This document shows positions 43,281 to 43,588 of a DNA stretch of 43,588 nucleotides, piece after piece. Position 1 is the stretch's first letter. Each line of letters begins with the position of its first letter. Below the pieces are notes generated by a model, which saw nothing but the letters and a program-made list of their open reading frames with translations, was not told where the DNA came from and searched no databases. Source of the DNA: an uncultured Neisseriaceae bacterium (GTDB lineage Bacteria; Pseudomonadota; Gammaproteobacteria; Burkholderiales; UBA11063); assembly GCA_937952895.1 (NCBI GenBank), contig CALFYC010000223.1, positions 1-43,588 on the forward strand. Reading direction: 5' to 3'. The translations under genes were made by a program, and so were the position numbers.

Positions 43281-43588
43281 TTAAACCCCATTAAAAGTAA
43301 AATTATCTGGTATTTTATCTTCATCTCTTAAATTTTTGAAATATGCTCTTGCAGCAGATATACCTTTGGTTCTTACCAAGGTTTTGTATTCATCTATAAT
43401 TTCGGATGCCGATAATTTGTTATTTGTATTTGTATCTGTATTCTGATTGTCGTTGTTATTTTGATTATCTTCAACAACATAACCAGAAACATTTGTTTTG
43501 TCTAGAGAGCCTGGATTTAATTTATTATCTTCAACATTCTCTGGATCTAACTTAGTAGATTTATTATTAATAAGATCTTCTAATTTGT
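43281..43588 (-). CDS. C-terminal part of a head protein (portal, protease or scaffold candidate)
   Basis: One minus-strand frame is open from the right edge to a TAA at 43281-43283, giving about 102 C-terminal residues. An Asn/Asp/Glu/Lys/Thr-rich, probably disordered linker (NNNDNQNTDTNTNN) is followed by a helical end (SASEIIDEYKTLV, GISAARAYFKNL) and FTFNGV. Lying before the capsid genes, it could be the end of a scaffold, protease-scaffold fusion or portal protein. The window does not contain enough to choose. Its stop is 2 bases before the next ATG. Confidence 0.7.
   Translation of the reverse strand, partial: KLEDLINNKSTKLDPENVEDNKLNPGSLDKTNVSGYVVEDNQNNNDNQNTDTNTNNKLSASEIIDEYKTLVRTKGISAARAYFKNLRDEDKIPDNFTFNGV

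Noticed and set aside
1..43588. CRISPR array, tRNA genes, insertion sequences, attachment sites or T4-type late promoters
   Set aside because: There is no repeat-spacer pattern, no non-coding stretch long enough for tRNA, and no transposase. TATTTATA-like strings occur but only within AT-rich coding DNA, not at gene starts.

Overview
The window is a late structural (head, neck, tail and baseplate) module of a large contractile-tailed phage (myovirus morphotype), or a prophage of that type. Thirty protein genes are supported, and all lie on the minus strand, so the biological order runs from the right edge (43588) to the left edge (1). The DNA is AT-rich (roughly 30% G+C by eye) and packed. 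Most neighbours overlap by 1-14 bases (TAATG or ATGA stop/start fusions), and the longest gap is about 60 bases. No tRNA, CRISPR array, integrase, terminase, holin, endolysin gene or host-like metabolic gene is visible. The host cannot be read from this window. Purine-rich Shine-Dalgarno sites (GGAG, AGGAG, GAGGA) precede many starts, and every gene reads with the standard stop codons.

Head and neck (43588-37549): the C-terminal end of a gene that enters from outside the window, a 314-aa capsid-associated protein, the HK97-type major capsid protein (41085-42305), an acidic 166-aa protein, a beta-rich 364-aa protein, a 223-aa protein, a four-cysteine zinc-ribbon protein and a 227-aa protein. 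The last three are probable head-tail connector or completion proteins. Tail tube and sheath (37516-33335): an enlarged sheath (721 aa) with two related inserted beta domains, the tube protein, and two further proteins that carry the tube protein's signature and probably cap the tube or join it to the baseplate. Next come two small probable tail-assembly chaperones (33354-32435). They are followed by two giant proteins of 1596 and 1526 aa, which occupy the place of the tape-measure gene and have glycine/alanine-rich hydrophobic segments.

Baseplate (23065-1): a 2429-aa baseplate hub gene is the centrepiece. It fuses a lytic transglycosylase domain, a staphylococcal-nuclease-like domain with all its key residues present, a hub core and a long hydrophobic C-terminal segment, and it is interrupted by a 347-aa intein. 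The 1596-aa tape-measure-region protein is also interrupted by an intein (375 aa). Both inteins carry LAGLIDADG-type homing endonuclease motifs. Downstream lie a 217-aa and a 102-aa baseplate protein, a gp25-like wedge protein, a baseplate J-like (T4 gp6-like) wedge protein, several unassigned virion proteins and a 1090-aa tail fibre ending in a collar-type tip. Four more unassigned virion genes follow, and a fifth runs off the left edge.

Regulation: perfect or near-perfect hairpins follow the major capsid, sheath and tube genes, the presumed most abundant products. Three more hairpins lie inside the first 80 bases of downstream coding regions (40531, 15779 and 5962 starts), and one of these has a classical U-tract. 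They suggest a graded series of partial terminators or RNA-stability elements in one long late transcript.
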